Source: Hydrangea macrophylla
Lineage: Eukaryota > Streptophyta > Magnoliopsida > Cornales > Hydrangeaceae
Direction: 5' to 3'
NCBI GenBank assembly: GCA_033977485.1
Contig: CM066992.1
Span: 106,627,450 to 106,691,449 of the forward strand
Length of the DNA stretch: 64,000 nt
Part shown: one piece after another, positions 22,735 to 35,246 of the stretch
Layout of the letters: every line of letters begins with the position of its first letter
How positions within the stretch are numbered: position 1 is the first letter of the stretch
Translations under genes and position numbers: made by a program
The notes under the pieces: model-generated
What the model was told of the DNA's origin: nothing
What the model saw: the letters and a program-made list of their open reading frames with translations, nothing else
Database searches by the model: none

Positions 22735-25700
22735 TGTAACACCCGCGAATTTCAAAAGAAAAAAAAAATATAATAATAATAATAATAATAATTGGTATCT
22801 TGTTATTATTTGATTAAGATTATATGTATTATTTTTTTTTTATTAATTTAATTTTTTATTACTTTTTATTAAGACTATATTTAGAGCCCTATGTTTTGGC
22901 CCAATAACAATTTAAACTAGACCCAATCACATCTAAATACAACTTAGGATCCCTAAACTCTTGTTTTCTTTTTCTTTTCTTCTCTTGTTTTCTTTTTACC
23001 CTACTTTTTCTTTTGGTCTCTTAGACCACACCACCCTCACGCAGAGAAAGAGAGAGAGATAGAGCATCGGCTGAGAATTGAAGGTAAACTCTTGCTTATA
23101 TAAATTATTTACAGAGTTATACTCCCTCACACACATGCTAGATATGCCTAAATCAGAGCCTTAGGCACAGTTAGGAGCGATCACCATTAAAGCTTTATTT
23201 GGAACTTCATTTTTCAACCATCACCAAAGCACCCCAAATCAGTCTCTAAATATCCCTTATGAATCCTTAATATTGCCCTAAGAGCAGTTTTTCGAGAGCC
23301 TTAGTATATGGCCCCGAATTTTGGATTTTTCTCATTAGACCCACTTTCGATTTTATCCAAAATCTGTGCATATTAGTTAGATTTGTGCTTTCTAACCAAT
23401 TTATATGGATAGGGCTCATCGAGAGGATCAATTTTCATATAGGACTTGCCCTATTCCGTTGAGAATCGAGAGAGTTATAGCCTTATATATGTATATATAT
23501 GTATATATATTTGTATCAATATATATATATATATATATGTATAGGTCGCAGATCAACTCTGCGTGGAGAAGAAGATGTGCTTTTGTTTTTTTTTTTTTTA
23601 GATTCTCTATGGTGTAGTGATGTAGAGGGTTTGTATGGTATGAGTTTGCTATTAATCAGTATTTTACCTTTAATTGTTTTAAAGTTTATTCTTAATAAAA
23701 GATAACTTTATACTTTTTAATTTCTGAAAAATCATTAAATATATATACATAAAAAAAAAAAAAAAAGAAAATTTCCTATTTTCCAATTATTATTTTCATA
23801 ATATTATGATGGAATAAAAATTTAATTTAATTAACGTTATTTTAAAGTCTTGTTATTAGTTATGTAAAAATAGTATAAAATGCGTATGGATGTTAACCAA
23901 ATACGGAATAATTTCTAAAATATTTTACGGTTAACTGTAGACTATTTGATAATTTATTACATTATAAAACCATTGTTTAGAATTTTGTTACTACTTAGTA
24001 AATGAGTTAAATAGAGATTTCATCACTTTAAATATCTAGAATATTTCTAAATATTTGGGAAAAATACGGAAATATGCCTATGATCTCTTAAACTTATTAA
24101 AAATAGTTTCTTGTAGAAATTTTTATGTTTTGGTATATTTTTGGAAATTCTATTCTTTGGTGACTATTTAAAAAAAAAAAATAGTATTTTAACTTCAAAA
24201 ATGCGTATTAAATACTTCGTAAATCCGAAAAATACGCCGTCAGCGCCTAAAATCTTAGAGTAATGATGAGACTACTTTTCCTAAGTTTGGAGACGTTTCA
24301 GCACCAATAAAATTACATCCTAATTGTAAGACTCGCATTGGTTAAAAATTACTGCAGACTCCGTATTGAGTTTAGTCAGTACCATTAGCCTTAGAATAAT
24401 ATAGGGATCATCGTATTGAGGTTAGGACACAGTTTTTGTTGAAATTACTGTTTTGCTCGTATATGGAGAATTTAGATTTAATTGTTATTCTATCATCATG
24501 AATTGTAGGGACCAAGACCTATTTGCTTTTCTGAGAAGAATCCTTATTCTATTAAGATACCGAGGTGAGTAAAACATTTCCCTAATGATTGTTAAAGAGT
24601 GGTGTCACTTTTATACCTTGAAATTTTTATAGAAACGTGAGTAAAGGCTTCACCCTTTGTCATTATTAAATGTGGTGATTGTTCTCATTAGTTGAGAAGT
24701 ATTAATTCCTTGGTAATTATATGGATATTGGAGAAAAAAAATTGTGTCTTACTATATGATAATTGTTGTGTTAATCCCAAATAGATGAGGATTTTGAATT
24801 TGTTGAGATGATATATAGAACTTCCATGACTTGGCTTATCCCAGCATTGAATATGGAATTGGCATGAATATGTGATATGAATATACTCATATTATCAGTA
24901 TTTCAATTATGTCATAATGAATCTAAAGGAAAAATCCAAAGTCACCGCCACAACCCTTTGTTATTTAAATCCACTGCTTACAGAGAAACTAACGTGGCTG
25001 TCTTGCGGCAAGTGGTACCCATGTCCAATTAGAGCATATCTTGAGGAATGGGGTTTGGGTTGATACCCTTTTGTTATCACCGAATAGTGGTGTTTTAGTT
25101 ATCCCGTCTCAATATGTGACGTAGGATCTTATGCGCATTTAGCCGAATAGTGGCTCCTTATTTTCTCATACGTCATAGCTATCCGAGAATGGGGCACCCT
25201 CGATACTCGATACGCCCGATTGGAGTAAGTGTCAAACTCGGAGAAGTGGCTAGGGTGTGAGGGGGGACCTATGGGTATATAGGTTTTGGCACGATGTGAA
25301 GTGCAATTGTGGTAGTAAGTGTGGATTTGGTACAAACTAAAAATTGTATGCGCTTTTATGGTGTAATGTTATAATGTGTTTCTTTATAAATCTATGAACA
25401 GGGTGGTAGGCCACATTAACACTTTTGCAGGACAGGCCTACTACATAGTGATTTACTTTATATGTTGTTTATCGTGAACAAGAAATTAACTGCCGGAGCC
25501 TCTTTTGAGAAGATGTGATGGAACTATTGTCTTGTTACGATATTGTATATTTTTGTGGTTGTTCATGGATTGTTCGGGTTTCAAGTTTTACTCATACCAG
25601 TTTATACTGACCCGGATGTCTCCATGCATCTCGGGTGCGTTCAATTTATGAACGTAGCCGGGGAATATTTACAGGAAAATGAACATTGACTCAAATATCA

Positions 25701-25984
25701 GCGTGGATCAAGTTGGCTAGCAAGCTTGGAGTTTATTTTGATTAGAGACTTTGGATTTTAGAATGGTTATGTCCATTTATAATTTTTGGCATATGAGCCA
25801 ATTGTTTATTTTTGCATTTGAAATTTGTGAGTTGACAGCGTTTGAAATTTGGTTTAAATTTACCATGAATTTGGAGTTATAGTTATTTTAGTTTTTATTG
25901 GACTATTATTGTTTTAGCTTTATAGTGTTTCAGTTTGGGTTGTGTTCCGATTTTGTGTTGTTGGAAAAAAATCGGGGCGCTACA
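22735..25984 (+). repeat. Left LTR of the young Tekay-like element
   Basis: Starts TGTAACACCC and ends CGGGGCGCTACA. A TATA box TATATAAAT at 23097-23105 would set the transcription start near 23130. AT repeats at 23486-23538 and a 16-A run near 23751 vary between the LTRs. No protein-coding content. Length is in the range known for Tekay/Del elements, which have long LTRs. Confidence 0.93.
23097..23105 (+). promoter_or_regulatory. TATA box of the young element's LTR
   Basis: TATATAAAT follows a CT-rich tract and a GA repeat, about 360 bp into the LTR. The identical site is at 31283-31291 in the right LTR. It is the best promoter candidate. Start site not proven. Confidence 0.5.
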
Positions 25985-25987
25985 GTT

Positions 25988-26000
25988 TGGTATCAGAGCC
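25988..26000 (+). other. Primer binding site, initiator tRNA-Met type
   Basis: TGGTATCAGAGCC begins three bases after the LTR end, complementary to the 3' end of initiator tRNA-Met, the usual primer of Tekay chromoviruses. Confidence 0.92.
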
Positions 26001-26123
26001 TAGGTTTCCTTAGATTGGAGACAGTCTAGGTTGCCTTCGGATTGTGGTTTAAGGGTCTTATAGTTTTTTTTTTTGTGTTTATATATTATGTCTTAGTGGT
26101 GTTGATTATTCTCTTTTTAGGAT

Positions 26124-29100
26124 ATGGCTGGAGGATATGATACCCGTCAAGGACCTGCTGGCAATGGAAATGGCAATAACAATGACGGTAATAATGGAGC
26201 AGGAAACCCGAATATGATTCAAGTGGATGTTGCTGCCATGATGACCCAACTTATGCAAGCAGTGCAGAATAACAATGCGGAACGGCAGGACAATTCCTGT
26301 GATCCCTTCACTCGAAGGAATAAGGCCTTTGGGGAACTAGGAGGGAAAAGGTTCGCAGGAGATAGCGGATCTATCGCAGCCGAGACATGGATACTCAATT
26401 GTGAAATGGTATTTGAGAGAATGAACATTACTGCGGTACAAAAACAAGAATTGGCTGCCCATCAATTAGACGGAGCAGCTAGATTCTGGTGGAATTCGAT
26501 CCGTCCTGGTTTGGATTTGACCACATTGACATGGGAAGATTTCAAAGGGAGATTTGAAGGGAGATTTCTACCAGAAGCAGTAAAATCCCAATTGGCAGAA
26601 GAATTCATTCATCTAAAGCAAGAGGGGAATATGAGTGTAGAACAGTACGTCACCAGATTTCATGAGTTGTCCCGACATGCTCCCTACATGGTTGATACAG
26701 TGGTGAAAAAGAATCGTCGGTTCATCAATGGATTGCAGACCCAATTGCAACGTTCTCTGATTCCTTTCGACACGGAGGAGTTTGATCGAGTCCTGGACTT
26801 GGCTGTCAAGTTCGAGGAGCAGGGCATCAAGTTCAGAGAAAACCGAGATAAGGGAAAGGCAAAGGCTGGTGAGACCTCTAAGGGTTCAGGGTTTCAGTAC
26901 CAGCAACGTGACCAAAACAGGGAGCAAAACCGTTTCAGGCCTTATGATCAGAGAGGTCAGCAACCTCAACAGAAAGGTCAGACATTTCAGCAGAGGGGAC
27001 CACAGGGTTATCAGAGACAGGGAGGATTCCAGAACAGGCAAGGAAATCCTCGACAGCAAGAGCGACCTGGTCAGTCGGGTCAACAGGGTTGGCAGGGTAA
27101 ACAAGGGCAACATGGACAGCAGGGCCGTCAGGGTCAACAGTATCTGGCACCACAGAATCGTCCCACAGTCCCTCCAGGGGTAGTACCATCTGTTGTACCC
27201 ATGGTTCGTGCGCTGTTCACAGGGCTATGTCATAATTGTGGAATTGTTGGTCACAAAGCATATGAATGCCAAGCTCCGCGAAAGAACCAACAAGGAGGCC
27301 AAGGTCAGATGGCTCCAGCTCGTGCTTTTGCCGCCTTACCAGGACCCAATAATGTGCAAGGTACATTGGATTCCTTTCAGTCTAATGTTAAGGTGCTATT
27401 TGATACCGGTGCTTCTCATTCATTTATTGCTAGGCAGTTTGTAACACTAGAAAATATTAAAACTACTCATTTGCTTTTACCCCTCTGTGTGGAGACTCCT
27501 TTGGGTGGGTCTGTTACTTTGTATGAACAATGTGAGAATTTTGAAATTTTTATGTTTGGGAGGACTTTTCTCGTAAACCTTGTAGTATTGGGTTTTGAGG
27601 GTTTTAGCCTTATTCTTGGTATGGATTGGATGGAAAAGAACGGGGTCACCTTGGATTGTGCCAAAAGAAGAGTTACAATTAATGCACCAGATATGCCTAG
27701 TATAACACATGACTGTAGTGTTAGTGGAGAGTCAGTGATGTCAAGTTTCCTGTATTCGGTAGAAATCCCAAAGAAAGACATTAAAGATGTAGAAGTGGTG
27801 AAGGAGTTTGAAGATGTGTTCCAGGAAATTCCCGGTCTACCGCCGAGGAGAGAGGTTGAGTTCCGTATTGACTTAGTTCCTGGTACAACTCCTATTTCCA
27901 AAGCAGCGTATAGAATGGCGCCGAAAGAGTTGAATGAGATGAAAGTTCAACTTGAGGAGATGTTACAGAAGGGGTACGTTTGTTAACCTTTATTCGTATT
28001 CCTTTCATTGTCTTGTTGTATTCGTATTCCTTTAGTTGTAATCCTTTTGAGGTGTGTATGGTATAGGTTCATTCGTCCTAGTAATTCACCTTGGGGAGCT
28101 CCAGCTATTTTTGTGTCAAAGAAAGATGACACTCTAAGGATGTGCATTGACTACAGGGAACTGAACAAGATCACCATCAAGAATAAGTATCCGTTGCCTC
28201 GAGTCGATGATTTGTTCGATCAGTTGAAGGGAGCTACCGTGTTTTCGCAGTTTGATTTGAGAACCGGTTATCATCAGATGAGAGTAGAGGAGAAAAGTGT
28301 CCCTATTACAGCCTTTCGAACCCGATATGGTCTATATGAATTCCCCGTGATGCCGTTTGGTTTGACTAATGCACCTGCGTTCTTTATGGATCTTATGAAC
28401 CGTGTATTCCGACCATATCTGGACAAGTTTGTAATCATTTTCATAGACGACATACTGGTTTACTCTCGGAATGAACATGAGCATAGAGAACATTTGAAGA
28501 TTGTGTTGCAAGTCCTTAGAGATCAGAAATTATATGCTAAGTTCAGTAAGTGCCACTTTTGGGAAAGTGAAGTTCGATTCTTGGGGCATGTTGTTTCTAG
28601 TGAGGGTATATCAGTTGATCCAGCTAAAGTGGCAGCAGTGAAGGATTGGAAACAGCCTACTTCAGCCACCGAAGTCAGGAGCTTTTTGGGATTAGCTGGA
28701 TACTATCGTCGGTTTATAGAGAAGTTTTCCCTAATTGCAGAACCAATGACTAAGTTGACACGGAAGAATGTGAAATTCTTGTGGACTGAGGAATGTGAGA
28801 AAGCTTTTCAGGAACTTAAACGAAGGTTGACCACTGCTCCGATTCTCACCATACCTATAAGTGGAGGTAATCTGGTGGTATTTACAGATGCCAGTGGTAC
28901 AGGTTTAGGTTGTGTTTTGATGCAGTTTCAAAAGGTTGTCGCTTATGCCTCAAGACAGTTGAAACCTCATGAGAGAAGGTACCCGACGCACGATCTTGAG
29001 TTAGCAGCAGTGGTGTTTGCCTTAAAGATATGGAGACATTATTTATTTGGGGAGAAGTTTGAGCTCTTTACGGATCATAAGAGCTTGAAGTACTTGTTTT

Positions 29101-30782
29101 CTCAGAAAGATTTAAATATGAGGCAGCAGAGGTGGATGGAGTTTATTAGCAGTTATGACTTTGAGATCATGTATCAGCCTGGAAAGGGTAATGTTGTCGC
29201 TGATGCCTTAAGCAGGCAACATAGTGTTTTGACAGCACTAATGGTCCGTGAGTGGAAAGACTTGGAGGTGATCATGCTCCATGATGTAAGGCCTATGCAA
29301 GATTCTGAGAAGGCTTTCATTGGGAGCCTCTCGATTCAACCTTCTTTATTGACTCGAATTGGTGTTAGTCAAGCGTCTGATCCATTCCTATTAAAAAAAT
29401 TGGACGACTTGGTGTTAGATTATTTAGATGAATGCCCCACTGATTGGTCAGTAGATTCATTGGGAAGTTTAAAGTTTCGAGGCAGGCTGTGTGTGCCCAA
29501 CGATTCTGGTTTGAAAAGGGAAATCTTAGATGAAGCTCATCGATCACGTTATACTATTCATCCTGGTGGCAACAAGATGTACCGTGATCTGAAGAGAACC
29601 TTTTGGTGGGAAGGTATGAAGAAAGATGTTGGGGAATATGTATCTCAGTGTTTGATTTGTCAACAGGTAAAGGCAGAGTATCAGAGGCCGTCTGGTTTGC
29701 TTCAGCCGCTTGAAATTCCTGTTTGGAAGTGGGAACTTATCTCGATGGATTTCATTGATGGTTTACCTAGATCTCGGAGAGGAAATGAGTCCATTTGGGT
29801 AATTGTGGATCGTTTGACCAAATCTGCTCACTTTATTCCTATTGGTATTCATCGAAATGCGGATAGTTTGGCGCAACTGTATATTCGAGAGGTGGTGAGA
29901 CTACATGGTATACCCATATCTATTGTTTCAGATCGAGATTCGATATTTGTGTCAGAATTTTGGGAAAGTTTCCAGCGTTCTATGGGCACCAGGTTAGACT
30001 TGAGCACTGCCTATCATCCTCAGACCGATGGACAGACAGAGAGGGTGAATCAGGTACTTGAGGATATGCTTCGAGCTTGTGTATTGGATTTTGGAGGGAG
30101 TTGGGAGGAACATTTGCCATTAGTAGAGTTTTCTTACAACAACAGCTATCACTCTAGCATTGGCATGGCACCATTTGAGGCCCTCTATGGAAAGCCGTGC
30201 CGATCACCTGTTTGCTGGGCGGAGGTTGGTGATACAATTTTACTTGGACCTGAGGTTGTTAGGGCAACGACGGAAAAGATAGGTGTCATTAGAGAAAGGA
30301 TTAAAACAGCTCAGAGTAGACAGAAAAGCTATGCTGACCAAAAGAGAAAGAGTGTGGAGTTTAAGGTTGGAGATCTTGTATTTTTAAAGGTTTCTCCTAT
30401 GAAAGGTGTGATGAGGTTTGGCAAGAAGGGAAAATTGGCACCTAGGTTTGTGGGTCCGTTCGAGATCACCGAACGTGTTGGAGAGGTGGCTTATCGTCTT
30501 GATTTACCTTCGAGTTTATCGACAATTCATGATGTTTTTCACATTTCAATGTTGAGAAAGTGTGTGAAGGATCCAACCGTGGTGGTTCAACCGACAGAGA
30601 TTGAAATTTCTGATGATCTGACATTTGTTATAAGACCAATCACGATTGTGGACCGAGATGTGAAGCAACTTCGTAATAAGAGGATTAATCTTGTGAAGGT
30701 ACAATGGAGTGAAGATGAGAATGATGTTACGTGGGAATTAGAGGAGAAAGTCCAGAGAATGCATCCTGAACTCTTTGTGTAG
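26124..30782 (+). CDS. gag-pol: Young Tekay gag-pol polyprotein with one intron-like interruption
   Basis: The first ATG after the PBS is 26124. Gag: capsid-like region about residues 60-230, then a Q/G/R-rich stretch, CCHC knuckle [14 protein letters not shown] near residue 369. Protease: active site DTGAS at 427-431. The first frame reads to TAA 27984-27986. Removing 27974-28066 (GT...AG) restores the frame through RT, where pol then runs to TAG 30780-30782. In the second frame the RT FIDD is at 28440-28451, RNase H at about 28880-29215, the integrase zinc finger at about 29540-29665, catalytic residues in SMDFIDG, SDRDSIF and QTERVNQ, and a chromodomain-like end ([18 protein letters not shown]). 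It produces the particle, copying and integration enzymes. The chromodomain would direct insertion to heterochromatin (family knowledge). Confidence 0.92.
27974..28066 (+). other. Putative 93-bp intron in the young Tekay pol
   Basis: Donor G/GTACGT at 27974 and acceptor GGTATAG/G at 28066 fit plant consensus. The insert is T-rich and splits a conserved RT N-terminal stretch that is uninterrupted in the old relative (21070-21110). Splicing restores the frame exactly, whereas unspliced RNA stops at 27986. Inside, TTCGTATTCCTTT occurs twice (27993 and 28020). Confidence 0.72.
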
Positions 30783-30907
30783 CAGTCTTTTGCCTAGTCT
30801 CTAAATGGAATCCTTTGGGTAAGCTTTGAAGTTAATTTTTTCGTTCCTGGTTATTAGTTCTTTTAGATATGTGATTTCTTGTTAATTTCGGGGACGAAAT
30901 CCTTTTT

Positions 30908-30920
30908 AAGGAGGGTAGAA
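30908..30920 (+). other. Polypurine tract of the young Tekay element
   Basis: AAGGAGGGTAGAA lies immediately before the right LTR start TGTAAC and follows a GGGGACGAAATCC motif common upstream of Tekay PPTs. Confidence 0.88.
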
Positions 30921-33900
30921 TGTAACACCCGCGAATTTCAAAAGAAAAAAAAAATATAATAATAATAATAATAATAATTGGTATCTTGTTATTATTTGAT
31001 TAAGATTATATGTATTATTTTTTTTTTATTAATTTAATTTTTTATTACTTTTTATTAAGACTATATTTAGAGCCCTATGTTTTGGCCCAATAACAATTTA
31101 AACTAGACCCAATCACATCTAAATACAACTTAGGATCCCTAAACTCTTGTTTTCTTTTTCTTTTCTTCTCTTGTTTTCTTTTTACCCTACTTTTTCTTTT
31201 GGTCTCTTAGACCACACCACCCTCACGCAGAGAAAGAGAGAGAGATAGAGCATCGGCTGAGAATTGAAGGTAAACTCTTGCTTATATAAATTATTTACAG
31301 AGTTATACTCCCTCACACACATGCTAGATATGCCTAAATCAGAGCCTTAGGCACAGTTAGGAGCGATCACCATTAAAGCTTTATTTGGAACTTCATTTTT
31401 CAACCATCACCAAAGCACCCCAAATCAGTCTCTAAATATCCCTTATGAATCCTTAATATTGCCCTAAGAGCAGTTTTTCGAGAGCCTTAGTATATGGCCC
31501 CGAATTTTGGATTTTTCTCATTAGACCCACTTTCGATTTTATCCAAAATCTGTGCATATTAGTTAGATTTGTGCTTTCTAACCAATTTATATGGATAGGG
31601 CTCATCGAGAGGATCAATTTTCATATAGGACTTGCCCTATTCCGTTGAGAATCGAGAGAGTTATAGCCTTATATATGTATATATATGTATATATATTTGT
31701 ATCAATATATATATATATATATGTATAGGTCGCAGATCAACTCTGCGTGGAGAAGAAGATGTGCTTTTGTTTTTTTTTTTTTTAGATTCTCTATGGTGTA
31801 GTGATGTAGAGGGTTTGTATGGTATGAGTTTGCTATTAATCAGTATTTTACCTTTAATTGTTTTAAAGTTTATTCTTAATAAAAGATAACTTTATACTTT
31901 TTAATTTCTGAAAAATCATTAAATATATATACATAAAAAAAAAAAAAAAGAAAATTTCCTATTTTCCAATTATTATTTTCATAATATTATGATGGAATAA
32001 AAATTTAATTTAATTAACGTTATTTTAAAGTCTTGTTATTAGTTATGTAAAAATAGTATAAAATGCGTATGGATGTTAACCAAATACGGAATAATTTCTA
32101 AAATATTTTACGGTTAACTGTAGACTATTTGATAATTTATTACATTATAAAACCATTGTTTAGAATTTTGTTACTACTTAGTAAATGAGTTAAATAGAGA
32201 TTTCATCACTTTAAATATCTAGAATATTTCTAAATATTTGGGAAAAATACGGAAATATGCCTATGATCTCTTAAACTTATTAAAAATAGTTTCTTGTAGA
32301 AATTTTTATGTTTTGGTATATTTTTGGAAATTCTATTCTTTGGTGACTATTTAAAAAAAAAAAATAGTATTTTAACTTCAAAAATGCGTATTAAATACTT
32401 CGTAAATCCGAAAAATACGCCGTCAGCGCCTAAAATCTTAGAGTAATGATGAGACTACTTTTCCTAAGTTTGGAGACGTTTCAGCACCAATAAAATTACA
32501 TCCTAATTGTAAGACTCGCATTGGTTAAAAATTACTGCAGACTCCGTATTGAGTTTAGTCAGTACCATTAGCCTTAGAATAATATAGGGATCATCGTATT
32601 GAGGTTAGGACACAGTTTTTGTTGAAATTACTGTTTTGCTCGTATATGGAGAATTTAGATTTAATTGTTATTCTATCATCATGAATTGTAGGGACCAAGA
32701 CCTATTTGCTTTTCTGAGAAGAATCCTTATTCTATTAAGATACCGAGGTGAGTAAAACATTTCCCTAATGATTGTTAAAGAGTGGTGTCACTTTTATACC
32801 TTGAAATTTTTATAGAAACGTGAGTAAAGGCTTCACCCTTTGTCATTATTAAATGTGGTGATTGTTCTCATTAGTTGAGAAGTATTAATTCCTTGGTAAT
32901 TATATGGATATTGGAGAAAAAAAATTGTGTCTTACTATATGATAATTGTTGTGTTAATCCCAAATAGATGAGGATTTTGAATTTGTTGAGATGATATATA
33001 GAACTTCCATGACTTGGCTTATCCCAGCATTGAATATGGAATTGGCATGAATATGTGATATGAATATACTCATATTATCAGTATTTCAATTATGTCATAA
33101 TGAATCTAAAGGAAAAATCCAAAGTCACCGCCACAACCCTTTGTTATTTAAATCCACTGCTTACAGAGAAACTAACGTGGCTGTCTTGCGGCAAGTGGTA
33201 CCCATGTCCAATTAGAGCATATCTTGAGGAATGGGGTTTGGGTTGATACCCTTTTGTTATCACCGAATAGTGGTGTTTTAGTTATCCCGTCTCAATATGT
33301 GACGTAGGATCTTATGCGCATTTAGCCGAATAGTGGCTCCTTATTTTCTCATACGTCATAGCTATCCGAGAATGGGGCACCCTCGATACTCGATACGCCC
33401 GATTGGAGTAAGTGTCAAACTCGGAGAAGTGGCTAGGGTGTGAGGGGGGACCTATGGGTATATAGGTTTTGGCACGATGTGAAGTGCAATTGTGGTAGTA
33501 AGTGTGGATTTGGTACAAACTAAAAATTGTATGCGCTTTTATGGTGTAATGTTATAATGTGTTTCTTTATAAATCTATGAACAGGGTGGTAGGCCACATT
33601 AACACTTTTGCAGGACAGGCCTACTACATAGTGATTTACTTTATATGTTGTTTATCGTGAACAAGAAATTAACTGCCGGAGCCTCTTTTGAGAAGATGTG
33701 ATGGAACTATTGTCTTGTTACGATATTGTATATTTTTGTGGTTGTTCATGGATTGTTCGGGTTTCAAGTTTTACTCATACCAGTTTATACTGACCCGGAT
33801 GTCTCCATGCATCTCGGGTGCGTTCAATTTATGAACGTAGCCGGGGAATATTTACAGGAAAATGAACATTGACTCAAATATCAGCGTGGATCAAGTTGGC

Positions 33901-34167
33901 TAGCAAGCTTGGAGTTTATTTTGATTAGAGACTTTGGATTTTAGAATGGTTATGTCCATTTATAATTTTTGGCATATGAGCCAATTGTTTATTTTTGCAT
34001 TTGAAATTTGTGAGTTGACAGCGTTTGAAATTTGGTTTAAATTTACCATGAATTTGGAGTTATAGTTATTTTAGTTTTTATTGGACTATTATTGTTTTAG
34101 CTTTATAGTGTTTCAGTTTGGGTTGTGTTCCGATTTTGTGTTGTTGGAAAAAAATCGGGGCGCTACA
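30921..34167 (+). repeat. Right LTR of the young Tekay-like element
   Basis: 3,247 bp. Every line I compared agrees with the left LTR except the AT run (8 versus 9 units) and an A run (15 versus 16). The TATA box is repeated at 31283-31291. Confidence 0.93.
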
Positions 34168-34172
34168 ATTTT

Positions 34173-35204
34173 GTATCTGGATTTCCACGTCCGCGTAACA
34201 AGAATGACAAATTTTGGGTTATAGTTGACTGATTGACAAAGTCAGCTCATTTTCTACCGATTAAGACAACTAAACCTTTGAGGTTGGCAAAATTGTATGT
34301 GAAAGAGATTGTAAGACTACATGGGGTTCCAGTAGTGATAGTATCGAATCATGATAGTAGTTTTACATCGAGATTTTGAGGAAGTTTACAACGAGCTATG
34401 GGTACTAAGCTGAGTTTCAGTATTACATTTCATCCTCAGACCAATGGTTAGTCAGAGCGCATGATTTAGACGTTAGAGGATATGCTTAGACTTTGCATTC
34501 TAGATTTTGGGAGTGACTGGGAGAAACACTTACCATTAATTGAATTCGCCTACAACAACGGGTTTCAGTCAAGTATCGGAATGACACAGTATGAAGCTTT
34601 GTATGGCCGTAAGTGTCGATCACCGGTTTGTTGTACCGAGGTTGGAAAAAGAAAGTTACTAGGACCTGAGTTAATACAAGTGACTACTGAGAAGGTAAAG
34701 ATGATCCAATAACGACTTAAGGTAGCTCAAAGTCGTTATAAGAGCTATGCGGACTCTAAGCGACGATCGATGTTTTTTGAAGTGGGGGATTTTGTATACT
34801 TGAGAGCATTGCCTTAGAAAGACATTGTACGATTCGGAAACATGGGAAAGCTCAATCTGAGATTTATAGGACCTTTTGAGATCCTAGAGAAAATAGGACC
34901 AGTGGCTTACCGATTGGCGTTGTCATCAAAGTTAGAACATGTACACAATGTTTTTCATATATCGATGCTGAGACGATGTATGACGGATACGAGTAAGATC
35001 ATAGTGCCAGAACCATTACAGATTCAAGAAGACTTAACCTATATAGAACATCCCGTAGAGATACTTGATCGGAAAGAATGAGTGTTGAGAACGAAGACAC
35101 TTTCGATGGTGAAAATGCTATGGCATAGCCATACGGTTGAAGAGGCTACATGGGAAAGTGAGGAAGAAATGAAAAATGAGTATCCGCACTTATTCGACGT
35201 ATGA
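34173..35204 (+). pseudogene. pol: Old Tekay pol, C-terminal part (integrase core to chromodomain)
   Basis: It resumes exactly where 22734 stops, after removal of the duplicated ATTTT. Integrase core with [22 protein letters not shown] and EDMLRLCILDFGSDWE is readable. The second catalytic block reads SNHDSSF, in place of the usual SDRD. At least six stops are present (near 34229, 34378, 34448, 34467, 34710 and 34815). The C terminus, EATWESEEEMKNEYPHLF to TGA 35202-35204, is chromodomain-like. The copy is dead and more decayed than the young element. Confidence 0.85.
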
Positions 35205-35230
35205 GGTATAAGTTTGAAAACAAACTTCCT

Positions 35231-35246
35231 TTTTGGAGGGGAGAGT
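35231..35246 (+). other. Polypurine tract of the old Tekay element
   Basis: TTTTGGAGGGGAGAGT directly precedes the LTR start TGTCACACCC. Confidence 0.82.

Larger units (their letters stand above)
22735..34167 (+). mobile_element. Young Tekay-like chromovirus, complete, with TSD ATTTT
   Basis: Flanked by ATTTT at 22730-22734 and 34168-34172. LTRs are 22735-25984 (3,250 bp) and 30921-34167 (3,247 bp). By eye they differ only in simple repeats: one AT unit and one A. PBS, gag-pol and PPT are all present. The coding region is open except for one intron-like interruption, so this is a recent insertion and possibly a functional one. Confidence 0.94.

Noticed and set aside
25129..25335. Identical 68-residue minus-strand frames in both LTRs (also 33312-33518)
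   Set aside because: Identical because the LTRs are identical; no coding signature.
26782..27189. Overlapping frames on both strands within gag
   Set aside because: Shadows of the Q/R-rich gag coding sequence.
28008..28066. ATG-type start at 28008 for a separate RT-integrase ORF
   Set aside because: This part lies in the putative intron and has no RT similarity; the homologous frame starts at the acceptor.
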